From NCBI GenBank assembly GCA_934122395.1, contig CAKOWQ010000003.1:1-64000 (forward strand): a DNA stretch of 64,000 nucleotides, given 5' to 3'. Below are positions 25,751 to 34,377 of the stretch, piece by piece. A model generated the notes under the pieces. That model ran no database searches and was not told the DNA's origin. It saw nothing but the letters and a program-made list of their open reading frames with translations. The DNA is from an uncultured Bacilli bacterium. Lineage in GTDB: Bacteria; Bacillota_I; Bacilli_A; RF39; UBA660. The position numbers and the translations under genes were made by a program. The stretch's first letter is position 1, and each line of letters starts with the position of its first letter.

Positions 25751-27595
25751 ATGACAAACGAAGAAGAAATGGAGTTTGAGACAATTATAAGAAGGACTGA
25801 GCCATCATCTAGGTCTCGCAAAGACAATGTAGCAATTCGACTTGTCAAATTAACTGGTAGAACAATATCTAGCCTTAGGGGTAAAATTAGAGATAAAAAA
25901 CTAGATAAGGCCTTTGAAAAATATAACAAAACATATGGCAAAATGAGAAAAGCTCTAAAAAATGCTAATGAAGTTAAGGCTGAATATAAAAACGGTGGAG
26001 ATGTCACTCAAACAGAATTATTTGAATCTTATGATATAGTTAATTCCTATGGAAAGAAATTGGCAAAATTAGGAGTTAAATTATTGGATGCAGATATCAA
26101 AAAAGCGACTGCTGTTGCCCCTGCTAAGCGAATTAAAACACCAAAATCTTTACTTGGTAAAATGAGAACAATTAAAAATGCTATAGAGAATCACAGAAAG
26201 AAGAAATTAGCAAAATTACGTGCTGCTGATATGAGAGATGAAACTAAAGCCTTTATGATAAGCTCATTAGATTCAGCTTTGTTTAAAGATGATGATCACG
26301 ATGAGTTAAGAGATGTTGTTAATAAACAAACAATTAAAGATTTAAAAGTAGGCGAAGGAAATAGTTTAGATGGGTTAAGGAGATTTATTTCTGAAGACGG
26401 TAAAAAATCTTTTCTTAGCGATGAAGAGTTAGGTAGAGTGGAAAGACCTGTTACGGATGTTCCACCAGTTGAGCCTACTCCTAGTGTTGAAAGACCAGTT
26501 CCAACAGTTAGCGAAGAAGATATATTAGGAGATTTGGCAAATAGACAAGAACCTGTAGAAGAAGCTTCAACTGATGCTCCAGTTGTTCAACCAAGGGTAA
26601 CAATTGATGATATGCTTGCTGGACTACCTAAAGAAAATGTAAATCCAGTTCCAGTTAATGAACATCCTGTTGAAGAAGATGTAGTAGTGAAGGAAGAACC
26701 TACTCCTGTTGTTGCTTCTACAGAGCCATCAGTTGAATTGACCGATGATGAACAACGCTTGATTTCAAGAAGAAAAGCTGAAATAGCGGCAATAATTAAT
26801 ATAAGCAATAGTATCGCTGGCTTGGAAAGACAAGCAAATAGGGTAGCTTCATCCGAGGCAAGAGAAGCAATCAATGGATATATAGCTGGTTTGACTGCTG
26901 AATTAGATCAAATTATTGCAAATAGTGGGGTTACAAAAAATAAAAATGAAGAAAAAGATCATGAAGAAATAGTACATGAAGCTGCTGAGACTGACAAAAC
27001 TGTACCAGAACCAGAGACTGTACATAATTTAGATGTGGACAATCCTACTAAAGAGGAACCAGTTGCTGTTGCTCCTGTTACTGAACAGACTGTTGAAACT
27101 CAAGAGGAAACTCAAAATATTGAACCTATAATGGTAGCGCCTGCTGTTGATGAGCAAGTAAAAGAAGAGCCAGTTGTTGAACATGCTCCTGAAGAAGAAC
27201 AAGAATATGAAATCAAGCAATATGCAGACGGTGAAATAGTTAGAGAACCTGTAAAAAAGGCTGGTTTAGAGGATGTTAGAATAATTGAAGGTGTTCCTGC
27301 TGATAGAGTAGTACAAGAAGAAGCTCCAAAGGCAGTAAGAGTTGAATCAAATTTCCAAGATATTTTAGCTAGAAACTCTAAAGCACGTCAAGCTGAAGAA
27401 AATTCAATGTCTCAATTAGAAGAATTAAAACGCGAAAGAGACTTGCTATTACAAAAATTAGAAGAAGATAGCTTAGCTAGAGAACAACGTGCTCAAGCTA
27501 CTATGAAAGAAAGAGAAGCTATAACTAGCCAGATTAATGAAATACGTTCTTTTGCTGAAGAGAATGGTGTTGATTTAGGTAGACGTTCAAAATAA
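25751..27595 (+). CDS. Long low-complexity coiled-coil protein, unknown
   Basis: 614 residues, no signal peptide or membrane helix. The N-terminal 180 residues are basic and helical. Residues about 220-560 are rich in Val, Pro, Glu and Thr with repeated EEPV and PVVE-type pieces. The C-terminal 60 residues form a predicted coiled coil (MSQLEELKRERDLLLQKLEE). I recognise no family. GAAGGAGG precedes the ATG. Composition resembles disordered linkers of structural or scaffold proteins. It belongs with the charged membrane-anchored protein at 23402 in what may be one cell-structure operon; that is inference. Confidence 0.65.
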   Translation: MTNEEEMEFETIIRRTEPSSRSRKDNVAIRLVKLTGRTISSLRGKIRDKKLDKAFEKYNKTYGKMRKALKNANEVKAEYKNGGDVTQTELFESYDIVNSYGKKLAKLGVKLLDADIKKATAVAPAKRIKTPKSLLGKMRTIKNAIENHRKKKLAKLRAADMRDETKAFMISSLDSALFKDDDHDELRDVVNKQTIKDLKVGEGNSLDGLRRFISEDGKKSFLSDEELGRVERPVTDVPPVEPTPSVERPVPTVSEEDILGDLANRQEPVEEASTDAPVVQPRVTIDDMLAGLPKENVNPVPVNEHPVEEDVVVKEEPTPVVASTEPSVELTDDEQRLISRRKAEIAAIINISNSIAGLERQANRVASSEAREAINGYIAGLTAELDQIIANSGVTKNKNEEKDHEEIVHEAAETDKTVPEPETVHNLDVDNPTKEEPVAVAPVTEQTVETQEETQNIEPIMVAPAVDEQVKEEPVVEHAPEEEQEYEIKQYADGEIVREPVKKAGLEDVRIIEGVPADRVVQEEAPKAVRVESNFQDILARNSKARQAEENSMSQLEELKRERDLLLQKLEEDSLAREQRAQATMKEREAITSQINEIRSFAEENGVDLGRRSK

Positions 27596-27621
27596 AAAAG
27601 ACTAAATAAGTCTTTTTTTTT
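27594..27621 (+). terminator. Terminator overlapping stop
   Basis: AAAAAAGACT pairs with AGTCTTTTTT around a five-base loop, followed by more T. Confidence 0.8.
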
Positions 27622-27653
27622 ATGTTTTGTATACAATTTATAGAGGGATGCAT

Positions 27654-28664
27654 ATGAAAAATGCTATTAATTATTTTTATGGTTTTAGTATTGAGAATTT
27701 GAGAATGATTAATGATGATTACTATTTCAATTATAAAAATAAAAATTTTACATTCCAACAACTAAAAGAAGAGTATTATGATTATAATATGATGCTTAGA
27801 CTTAATAATTTAATGTTAAATAATAACAGTTCGTTTTACCAAATAATTCTAAACCGGAATAATGAAATCGCTACTAAAATCAATAATAAACAATATATTT
27901 TATTGCAGGAAAATTTTAATACCGATAGAACTTTTGATCTTTTTGACATAATAAATACTAATATTCCAGTAAATACCGGAGACAAAAATAAAATAGAATG
28001 GATTAAACTATGGGAAAAAAAGATAGATTATTTCGAAATGTATTTAGAACATAACAAGGGAAAGTATCTAAATTTAAATAAATTTGCCAATTATTTTATT
28101 GGAATGGGTGAGAGCGCTATACTTTATGCTAAAAATACATTAAATGATACTACTCCTAAAATATATGATAGAAGTGTAATCAGCCACAAAAGAATAAATA
28201 CCGATAAAAGCTATAAAGATTTATACAACCCGCTTCTTTTAATGATAGATCATCCTTCGCGAGATGTTTCGGAATACTTTAAAGAAATATATTTTAAAAA
28301 TAGTTTACAGGTTTCAAAAATCAAGGAATATTTGGAACAGGTTAGTTTTAGTGATTATGGAGCGAGACTATTAATGGCAAGAATGCTGTTTCCATCTTTT
28401 TTCTTTGATAATTTTGAAAAGCTCGTCGATAGTAAAATAAGTAATTCTGAGATAACAAGGATTGTTGATAAAATGAGTGGATACGAAAAATATTTGTTCA
28501 AAATCTTGAATATCCTAAAACAAAAATATAATATTCCAGAAATAGAATGGTTAAAAAAAGCGGATTATTCATCCACGTTAATTACGCCTAGTACTTCAGG
28601 TACCTCATTTACTAGCATTGATTCTATACCTTCTTTTAATGTGACATCAATCATGCTACAATGA
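27654..28664 (+). CDS. yutH: YutH-like spore coat-associated kinase-fold protein
   Basis: 336 residues. It resembles the CotS/YutH family of aminoglycoside-kinase-like spore coat proteins. Marks are the NAINYFYGF start, a degenerate nucleotide lobe (residues 20-90) with IATKINNKQYILLQ, and a helical lobe with NKFANYFIGMGESAI, LLLMIDHPSRDVSEYFKEI and DYGARLLMARMLFPSFFFD. Classical kinase catalytic residues are not obvious. The adjacent gene is an Nfu/YutI homologue, the same neighbour pair as in Bacillus. The last 100 bases run antisense through the end of nfu, so the C-terminal 33 residues are encoded opposite that gene. The start is ATG 27654 behind GAGGGATG. Confidence 0.78.
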   Translation: MKNAINYFYGFSIENLRMINDDYYFNYKNKNFTFQQLKEEYYDYNMMLRLNNLMLNNNSSFYQIILNRNNEIATKINNKQYILLQENFNTDRTFDLFDIINTNIPVNTGDKNKIEWIKLWEKKIDYFEMYLEHNKGKYLNLNKFANYFIGMGESAILYAKNTLNDTTPKIYDRSVISHKRINTDKSYKDLYNPLLLMIDHPSRDVSEYFKEIYFKNSLQVSKIKEYLEQVSFSDYGARLLMARMLFPSFFFDNFEKLVDSKISNSEITRIVDKMSGYEKYLFKILNILKQKYNIPEIEWLKKADYSSTLITPSTSGTSFTSIDSIPSFNVTSIMLQ

Positions 28665-28795
28665 CTACAAGCTCCCAATAATTTTATATATACAATACCA
28701 TCTTCAAACTTGATAAACTCTATGTTTCCACCGTCGCTTAATAAGAAGGGTCTTATTTTATCTATAATTTCTATAATTTTATTTTCAGTATTCAT
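28565..28795 (-). CDS. nfu: NifU C-terminal domain (Nfu/YutI) iron-sulfur carrier
   Basis: 76 residues. It is a stand-alone Nfu domain: KIRPFLLSDGGNIEFIKF, then GACSHCSMIDVTLKEGIE. The CxxC (Cys-Ser-His-Cys) binds a transient Fe-S cluster for delivery to apoproteins. GGTGAT precedes ATG 28795. Its 3' end overlaps the convergent yutH-like gene by 100 bases. It corresponds to YutI of Bacillus. Confidence 0.93.
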   Translation of the reverse strand: MNTENKIIEIIDKIRPFLLSDGGNIEFIKFEDGIVYIKLLGACSHCSMIDVTLKEGIESMLVNEVPEVLGVINVDE

Positions 28796-28895
28796 AAATA
28801 TCACCAACTAATAGTATACCTCTTTTTAAAGTTTATAGCAAAGAATTTGCTAAAATAAAAATATGATGTTATAATACACAAAGAAGGTGTATGTA

Positions 28896-29261
28896 ATGTC
28901 AAAATATGAAAAAGGAAAAATTATAACTGGTTGTGTTACTGGCGTAGAAAATTATGGAATATTTGTAACTTTAGATGAATATTACAGTGGCCTTATTCAT
29001 ATATCAGAGATATCTAACAATTTTGTTAGAAATATTAATGATTATGTTAATATTGGTGAAACTATAAAGGCAAAAGTAGTGGATGTTGATGATGATAATT
29101 ATCATGTTAAGTTAAGCATCAAAGATATTGATTATCGAATTAACAATCAAAAAAGGACTAAAATAGTGGAAACAAATGAAGGCTTTGTACCATTAAAAAA
29201 CAGTTTGGAACGTTGGATTGAAGATAAATTACCAGAGTTTAACGAAAAAAAAGATAATTAA
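28896..29261 (+). CDS. S1-domain RNA-binding protein (YugI/GSP13-like)
   Basis: 121 residues. A single S1 domain covers residues 5-75 (GKIITGCVTGVENYGIFVTL, YYSGLIHISEIS, VNIGETIKAKVVDVD, VKLSIKDI), followed by a charged tail. Small S1 proteins of this type bind ribosomes or RNA in Bacillus. GAAGGTG precedes ATG 28896. The tRNA array promoter begins 23 bases after its stop. Confidence 0.88.
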   Translation: MSKYEKGKIITGCVTGVENYGIFVTLDEYYSGLIHISEISNNFVRNINDYVNIGETIKAKVVDVDDDNYHVKLSIKDIDYRINNQKRTKIVETNEGFVPLKNSLERWIEDKLPEFNEKKDN

Positions 29262-29283
29262 TTATAAAAAAAGTATTTTTTTG

Positions 29284-29312
29284 TTGACAAATATATATCC
29301 AGATGGTATATT
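29284..29312 (+). promoter_or_regulatory. Consensus promoter of tRNA array 1
   Basis: TTGACA (29284-29289), 17-base spacer, TATATT (29307-29312), 25 bases before the first tRNA. Confidence 0.8.
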
Positions 29313-29337
29313 TATAACTGTCAGCGACAATTTATTT

Positions 29338-29414
29338 GGGCGATTAGCTCAGTTGGTTAGAGCACTTGCCTTACAAGCAAGGGGTCATAGGTTCGAGTCC
29401 TATATCGCCCACCA
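29338..29414 (+). tRNA. tRNA-Val (TAC)
   Basis: Acceptor GGGCGAT pairs with ATCGCCC, followed by encoded ACCA. Anticodon loop CTTACAA gives TAC. T-arm GGTTCGAGTCC is standard. Confidence 0.97.
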
Positions 29415-29420
29415 TTTAGT

Positions 29421-29496
29421 GCCGAAATAGCTCAATTGGTAGAGCAATTGATTTGTAATCAATAGGTTACGGGTTCAAGTCCTGTTTTCGGCACCA
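29421..29496 (+). tRNA. tRNA-Thr (TGT)
   Basis: Acceptor GCCGAAA pairs with TTTCGGC; encoded CCA. Anticodon loop TTTGTAA gives TGT. Confidence 0.97.
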
Positions 29497-29503
29497 TTTA
29501 TTT

Positions 29504-29587
29504 GGAGAGGTAGCGAAGTGGCTAAACGCGGCAGACTGTAAATCTGTTCCTTCGGGTTCGATGGTTCGAATCCATCTCTCTCCACCA
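29504..29587 (+). tRNA. tRNA-Tyr (GTA)
   Basis: Acceptor GGAGAGG; long variable arm, total 84 bases. Anticodon loop CTGTAAA gives GTA. Encoded CCA. Confidence 0.97.
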
Positions 29588-29603
29588 TAATTTTATTGCC
29601 TAT

Positions 29604-29678
29604 TGCCTCGTAGCCAAGCGGTAAGGCATCAGACTTTGACTCTGACATGCGCTAGTTCGAATCTAGCCGAGGCAGCCA
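29604..29678 (+). tRNA. tRNA-Gln (TTG)
   Basis: Acceptor TGCCTCG pairs with CGAGGCA, followed by GCCA. Anticodon loop CTTTGAC gives TTG. Confidence 0.97.
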
Positions 29679-29687
29679 TATTGAATT

Positions 29688-29763
29688 GTTCCGCTAGCTC
29701 AGTTGGTAGAGCATTTGACTTTTAATCAAAGGGTCTGGAGTTCGAATCTCCAGCGGGACACCA
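29688..29763 (+). tRNA. tRNA-Lys (TTT)
   Basis: Acceptor GTTCCGC pairs with GCGGGAC (one T-G pair); encoded CCA. Anticodon loop CTTTTAA gives TTT. Confidence 0.97.
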
Positions 29764-29773
29764 TTTTAGTAAT

Positions 29774-29802
29774 AAATCAAACCACCAAGGTTTGATTTTT
29801 TT
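29774..29802 (+). terminator. Terminator of tRNA array 1
   Basis: A 10-bp perfect stem AAATCAAACC / GGTTTGATTT with loop ACCAA is followed by T-run. Confidence 0.92.
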
Positions 29803-29873
29803 GTCGTTTAATATTATATAGTTCAATTTATAAAATGATATTTTGAATAATATATTTTATTGGAGGACAAACC

Positions 29874-32504
29874 ATGAATAATAAATTTAATATTGGTGGA
29901 CTTAACAATAATGAGGTAATAGAAAGTCGTAAAAAATATGGAAAGAATGTAATAACACTAAAAAATAGTAACTCTTTTTTTAATCTGCTTTTAGAATCAC
30001 TTGGAGATCCAATTATCAAGATTCTTTTAATAGCTTTAATGATTAAGATAGTATTTTTATTTAAAAATTTTGATTGGTTTGAAACAATAGGCATTTTAAT
30101 CGCTATATTTGTTGCTTCTTTTATTTCTACTATATCAGAATATGGAAGTGAAAAAGCATTTGCTCGTTTACAGGAAGAAGCTTCTTCGATAAAGTGCAAA
30201 GTAATTAGAAATAACCAACCATTAGAAATTTCAATAGAGGATGTTGTGGTTAATGATATTGTTATATTACAGGCAGGTGATAAGATACCCGCAGATGGAT
30301 ATTTAGTAAAAGGTGATATTAATGTCGATGAATCAATGCTTAATGGTGAAACCAAAGAACAATATAAAGAGGCTGGTACATCAAAGAATATAACTGAAAG
30401 TAATAAGGTTTTTAGAGGCACTGTTGTTTGTTCGGGGGAAGCTATTATGCTTGTAGTTATGATTGGAATGAATACAGTTTATGGTAAACTTGCACAAGAG
30501 TTAACGGATAAGCAACCTGATAGTCCATTGAAATTGAAACTACGAAATTTGGCCAATATTATTAGTAGAATAGGATATATTGGAGCATTTTTGGTTTCTT
30601 TTTCTTATTTGTTTTCGATGATTGTAATAAAAAACAATTTTGATGTAAATTTAATGAAAGAGACAGTTTTGAATTTTCCGTTAATGCTGAATTATTTGTT
30701 ATATGCCTTAACACTTAGTGTAACTATAATAGTTGTAGCTGTGCCAGAGGGGTTACCTATGATGATAACTTTAGTTCTTTCGTCTAATATGAAAAGGATG
30801 TTGAAGAATAATGTACTTGTTAGAAAATTAGTTGGTATAGAAACTGCAGGTAGTATAAATATTTTATTTACTGATAAAACGGGAACAATTACAAAAGGAC
30901 ACTTGGAAGTAGTTGGGTTGCTTTCTGGCACTTTAAAAGAATATAATAGTTTTTTTGAAATAGAAAAATATAAAAAATATTCAGATATAGTTAGAAATTC
31001 AATTTTTTATAATAATGCAAGTACTTTTGATAAGAATACAAAAAAAATAATTGGTGGTAATACTACTGATAGGGCATTGATGCGTTTTTTAACAGAATTT
31101 CCTGCTAATACATTAACAAAAATAAAAACTATCCCTTTTGATAGTAAAAATAAATATGCTGTTGCCACTGTTAGTAACGGTGAAAGAATAAATTTTATTA
31201 AGGGAGCACCGGAAGTTATTTTACCATATTGTAAGTATTACTATGATGAAAGTGGAAAGAAATGCAAAGAATTTGCTAGCTTTAGTGCAATAAAGAAAAG
31301 AATTACAATGATGCAAAATCAAGGAATTAGAGTTTTGGTGCTAGCTACTAGTAATGAGTATATATGTAACAGATTTAATCAATTAACTTTGGTGGGAGTA
31401 ATATTTATTAAGGATGAAATTCGCGAGGAATCAGTTGAGGGAGTTAAACTTGTACAAGAAGCACATATTCAAACAGTTATGATAACTGGAGATAACAAAG
31501 ATACGGCTGTGGCGATTGCTAAAGAAGTTGGTATTATTACTTCAAATAATGATATTGCATTAACAAGCGGAGAACTCAATTCTAAGACAGATGATGAGAT
31601 ATGTGAAATCTTACCAAAGATAAAGGTTATTTCAAGAAGTTTGCCACAAGACAAAAGCCGAATAGTTAAAATAGCACAAAATGCGGGAATGGTTGTTGGT
31701 ATGACTGGCGATGGAGTTAATGATGCGCCGGCTTTAAAAAAGGCTGATGTTGGGTTTGCTATGGGTAGTGGTACGGAAGTGTCAAAAGAAGCAAGTGACA
31801 TTGTTATAATGGATGACAATTTCTTGTCGATATCTAAAGCTATTTTGTTTGGCCGTACCATTTTCAAGAGTATACGTAAGTTTGTTATTGTTCAATTAAC
31901 TATAAATATGTGTGCTATAAGTTTGTCTATAATATGTCCTTTTATAGGGATAGATACACCGGTTACTGTTATTCAAATGTTGTGGGTTAATATGGTAATG
32001 GATACATTGGCAGGACTTGCTTTTGCATTTGAACCACCGTTAATTGAGTATATGAAGGAAAAACCAAAAAGAAAGACAGAATCAATCATAAATAAATACA
32101 TGATATCTGAAATTGTATTTACGGGTTTATATTCGGCTTTATTATGCCTATATTTTTTAAAGTCACCATTTGTAGAGAAAGTATTTAGATGTGATTATGA
32201 CTATTTGATGACTGCATTTTTTGGATTGTTTATTTTTATTGATATATTCAATAGCTTTAATGCTAGAACAAGTAGATTGAATATACTGGCTAATCTTAGC
32301 AAAAATATAGTTTTTGTGGTTATAATGATTTTTATAGTATTGGTCCAAATTTTACTAATTTATAAGGGAGGCCACGTTTTTAGAACTACTGGATTAAACT
32401 TGAAGGAGTTTTTAATAATGATTTCATTTGCTTTTACTGTCATTCCGATTGATTGGATACGTAAACTCTTATTGAAACATAATGGAGAAATTCATGGTGT
32501 GTAG
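29874..32504 (+). CDS. Calcium-type P-type ATPase (P2 family)
   Basis: 876 residues. The cation ATPase core is complete: N-terminal LNNNEVIESRKKYGKN, actuator loop DESMLNGETKE (TGE-type), the ion-site helix VVAVPEGLPMMIT, phosphorylation motif DKTGTIT, nucleotide domain KGAPEVILP, TGDNKDTA and the hinge MTGDGVNDAPALKKADVG. C-terminal helices carry NMCAISLS and WVNMVMDTLAGLAFA. Motifs fit PMCA/SERCA-like Ca2+ export. No calmodulin or phospholamban-type tail is seen. TTGGAGGACAAACC precedes the ATG. It sits alone between two tRNA arrays. Confidence 0.93.
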   Translation: MNNKFNIGGLNNNEVIESRKKYGKNVITLKNSNSFFNLLLESLGDPIIKILLIALMIKIVFLFKNFDWFETIGILIAIFVASFISTISEYGSEKAFARLQEEASSIKCKVIRNNQPLEISIEDVVVNDIVILQAGDKIPADGYLVKGDINVDESMLNGETKEQYKEAGTSKNITESNKVFRGTVVCSGEAIMLVVMIGMNTVYGKLAQELTDKQPDSPLKLKLRNLANIISRIGYIGAFLVSFSYLFSMIVIKNNFDVNLMKETVLNFPLMLNYLLYALTLSVTIIVVAVPEGLPMMITLVLSSNMKRMLKNNVLVRKLVGIETAGSINILFTDKTGTITKGHLEVVGLLSGTLKEYNSFFEIEKYKKYSDIVRNSIFYNNASTFDKNTKKIIGGNTTDRALMRFLTEFPANTLTKIKTIPFDSKNKYAVATVSNGERINFIKGAPEVILPYCKYYYDESGKKCKEFASFSAIKKRITMMQNQGIRVLVLATSNEYICNRFNQLTLVGVIFIKDEIREESVEGVKLVQEAHIQTVMITGDNKDTAVAIAKEVGIITSNNDIALTSGELNSKTDDEICEILPKIKVISRSLPQDKSRIVKIAQNAGMVVGMTGDGVNDAPALKKADVGFAMGSGTEVSKEASDIVIMDDNFLSISKAILFGRTIFKSIRKFVIVQLTINMCAISLSIICPFIGIDTPVTVIQMLWVNMVMDTLAGLAFAFEPPLIEYMKEKPKRKTESIINKYMISEIVFTGLYSALLCLYFLKSPFVEKVFRCDYDYLMTAFFGLFIFIDIFNSFNARTSRLNILANLSKNIVFVVIMIFIVLVQILLIYKGGHVFRTTGLNLKEFLIMISFAFTVIPIDWIRKLLLKHNGEIHGV

Positions 32505-32547
32505 TTGGATAAATTAATAAAATAATATTAAAAAAGCAAAAAAAGTA

Positions 32548-32576
32548 TTGCACAAATAGCTAAATTAAGTTATAAT
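32548..32576 (+). promoter_or_regulatory. Consensus promoter of tRNA array 2
   Basis: TTGCAC (32548-32553), 17-base spacer, TATAAT (32571-32576), 49 bases before tRNA-Leu. Confidence 0.85.
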
Positions 32577-32625
32577 CAAATAGTCTCGTATGAATTGAGA
32601 TGTCAATTTATGCGATGTATTTGAT

Positions 32626-32714
32626 GCCTGAGTGGCGGAATAGGTAGACGCACAGGACTTAAAATCCTGCGAGATTCAACCCTCGTGCCGGTTCAAGTCC
32701 GGCCTTAGGCACCA
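32626..32714 (+). tRNA. tRNA-Leu (TAA)
   Basis: Class II tRNA with long variable arm. Acceptor GCCTGAG pairs with CTTAGGC; anticodon loop CTTAAAA gives TAA; encoded CCA. Confidence 0.97.
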
Positions 32715-32720
32715 TTATTT

Positions 32721-32813
32721 GGAGGAATACCCAAGTCTGGTTGAAGGGACCGGTCTTGAAAACCGGGAGGCCGCGCAAGCGACGCAGGGGTTCGAATCCC
32801 TTTTCCTCCGCCA
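32721..32813 (+). tRNA. tRNA-Ser (TGA)
   Basis: Class II tRNA, 93 bases with long variable arm. Acceptor GGAGGAA; anticodon loop CTTGAAA gives TGA; encoded CCA. Confidence 0.97.
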
Positions 32814-32826
32814 TTTAATTTAATAT

Positions 32827-32903
<77 letters not shown>

Positions 32904-32907
32904 ATTT

Positions 32908-32983
32908 GGTCTCGTAGTGCAGTGGTTACCACGTCTGCCTGTCACGCAGAAGATCGCGGGTTCAATCCCCGTCGAGACCGCCA
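32908..32983 (+). tRNA. tRNA-Asp (GTC)
   Basis: Acceptor GGTCTCG pairs with CGAGACC; anticodon loop CTGTCAC gives GTC; encoded CCA. Confidence 0.97.
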
Positions 32984-32986
32984 TAT

Positions 32987-33062
32987 GGCTCTGTAGCTCA
33001 GTCGGTAGAGCAAGGGACTGAAAATCCCTGTGTCGATGGTTCGATTCCATTCGGAGCCACCA
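32987..33062 (+). tRNA. tRNA-Phe (GAA)
   Basis: Acceptor GGCTCTG pairs with CGGAGCC; anticodon loop CTGAAAA gives GAA; encoded CCA. Confidence 0.97.
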
Positions 33063-33113
33063 TTTTTTGAAAATTACAAAGCGTTGAACAGGAGTTTCCT
33101 ATTCAAGGTATTT

Positions 33114-33190
33114 GCACCCATAGCTCAATTGGATAGAGCGTTTGACTACGGATCAAAAGGTTATGGGTTCGACTCCTATTGGGTGCACCA
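33114..33190 (+). tRNA. tRNA-Arg (ACG)
   Basis: Acceptor GCACCCA pairs with TGGGTGC; anticodon loop CTACGGA gives ACG, which needs A34 deamination to inosine. Encoded CCA. Confidence 0.97.
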
Positions 33191-33196
33191 TATTAT

Positions 33197-33273
33197 CGGG
33201 AAATGGCTCAACTTGGTAGAGCACTTGGTTTGGGACCAAGGGGTTGCAGGTTCAAATCCTGTTTTCCCGACCA
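33197..33273 (+). tRNA. tRNA-Pro (TGG)
   Basis: Acceptor CGGGAAA pairs with TTTCCCG; anticodon loop TTTGGGA gives TGG; encoded CCA. Last tRNA of array 2. Confidence 0.97.
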
Positions 33274-33285
33274 TTTAGATGATTG

Positions 33286-33312
33286 ACTATATCGAAAGGT
33301 ATAGTTTTTTTT
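33286..33312 (+). terminator. Terminator of tRNA array 2
   Basis: ACTATA pairs with TATAGT around a TCGAAAGG loop, followed by eight T. Confidence 0.7.
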
Positions 33313-33349
33313 ATTCCCCTTGGGTTCCAAGTAGTTCCATTTTGAATAA

Positions 33350-34087
33350 CTATTGAACTTCATCATATAATAATTCAAGGTCTTCTTTTAATATTCTAAA
33401 TGCTGTTCCATGGTTATGCATTTGACCGGTTCTAGATCCTTCTCTAATTGTTCCTAATGAAAATGAAACTATGATTTTTCCGTTTTTAATTAAATTAACA
33501 AATACATCGAAGCTTTTTAACTTATAAAATTTAATCTGTGTATATTTGTAATAATAGTTACTATTTTGAATTCTTTTATCTGCTGTTATAAAAGCTAATG
33601 TATTCAATTTTCTATATAATTTTTCTGATAATATATCGAATGTCCATGATATTTCATCTTCTATGAAATTGTTATTTTTATCATATATTTCTAATCTTAT
33701 TTTTTCTTCATCTGTGCATATTCGCAATTTGAATTTATATTTAATTCCAACAAATTTTGCAGTTTTTCCGTTAATGTTTCCCGCAAATGCCAACATATCT
33801 TTCTTGATTCTATCTGGATAACCATAATTATTATATAAACGTTGTATTTCAAAGAGATAGTCTCCATCTGGATTTGAACTAAATAATGTTATATATGCGT
33901 TGCTGGATGATGTATGCGTCTTGATTTCAATTCCTTTATAATCTGGTAACTCAAAATTTTCTTGATTTTTTTCAATGAGATTTTCAAACGTTAATCCGAT
34001 ACCACTACTGTTGTTGTTTATTGACTTTATCCAATTTTTTTCTTGAATTGCTTTGAATTTCAATTTTAATTCTTCTATTGCGTTGAT
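33350..34087 (-). CDS. MvaI/BcnI-type restriction endonuclease, solitary, ATC start
   Basis: 245 residues. It resembles MvaI/BcnI (and MutH-like) endonucleases: GIGLTFENLI near residue 30, then the PD-(D/E)XK core LPDYKGIEIKTH with Asp49, Glu54 and Lys56 (spacing D-x4-E-x-K), followed by SNAYITLFSSNPDGDY. The C-terminal part has SGxx-like TGQMHNHGTAFRI. No methyltransferase gene lies in the window, so it is unpaired here. The best start is ATC 34087, seven bases after an AAGGAGG site; the first standard start (TTG 34063) is far from it and would remove the first helix. It lies beside a tRNA array, a common insertion place. Function as a restriction or a repair nuclease is open. Confidence 0.72.
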   Translation of the reverse strand: MNAIEELKLKFKAIQEKNWIKSINNNSSGIGLTFENLIEKNQENFELPDYKGIEIKTHTSSSNAYITLFSSNPDGDYLFEIQRLYNNYGYPDRIKKDMLAFAGNINGKTAKFVGIKYKFKLRICTDEEKIRLEIYDKNNNFIEDEISWTFDILSEKLYRKLNTLAFITADKRIQNSNYYYKYTQIKFYKLKSFDVFVNLIKNGKIIVSFSLGTIREGSRTGQMHNHGTAFRILKEDLELLYDEVQ

Positions 34088-34325
34088 GATTTCACCTCCT
34101 TGTTTTTTATAATAACACTATTTTTCTGCTTATTCTAATCAATGATTTTAATTATGCTCTGCTTTTTATACTGTGAAAAATATTATTTTGTATATACATT
34201 TTTGTAAAATGAAATTAAATCTCACTTCAAAAAAACAATTATATAAATTTTAATTATATATAATATTTTTTTATATGTTTTAATAAAATAATAGTTGATT
34301 TTTCTTTAAAAAGATTAATCTATGT

Positions 34326-34354
34326 TTGACATAACTGCAGTATTTAAGTATAAT
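34326..34354 (+). promoter_or_regulatory. Perfect consensus promoter of the kinase-like gene
   Basis: TTGACA, 17-base spacer, TATAAT. The 290-base region between the endonuclease and this gene is otherwise AT-rich with no open frame I trust. Confidence 0.88.
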
Positions 34355-34377
34355 CTGTAGTTCAAGGGTGATATATT

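Noticed and set aside
29218..29430. Open frame running from the S1 gene end through tRNA-Val
   Set aside because: Covers a promoter and a tRNA; the coding reading has no family likeness.
29874..32504. Mobile element or integrated island between the tRNA arrays
   Set aside because: No integrase, direct repeats or tRNA 3' end duplication were found; only one housekeeping-type ATPase gene is present.
33030..33278. Open frame across tRNA-Phe, tRNA-Arg and tRNA-Pro
   Set aside because: Chance frame in tRNA sequence; such peptides (RFHSEPPF-like) are known artefacts.
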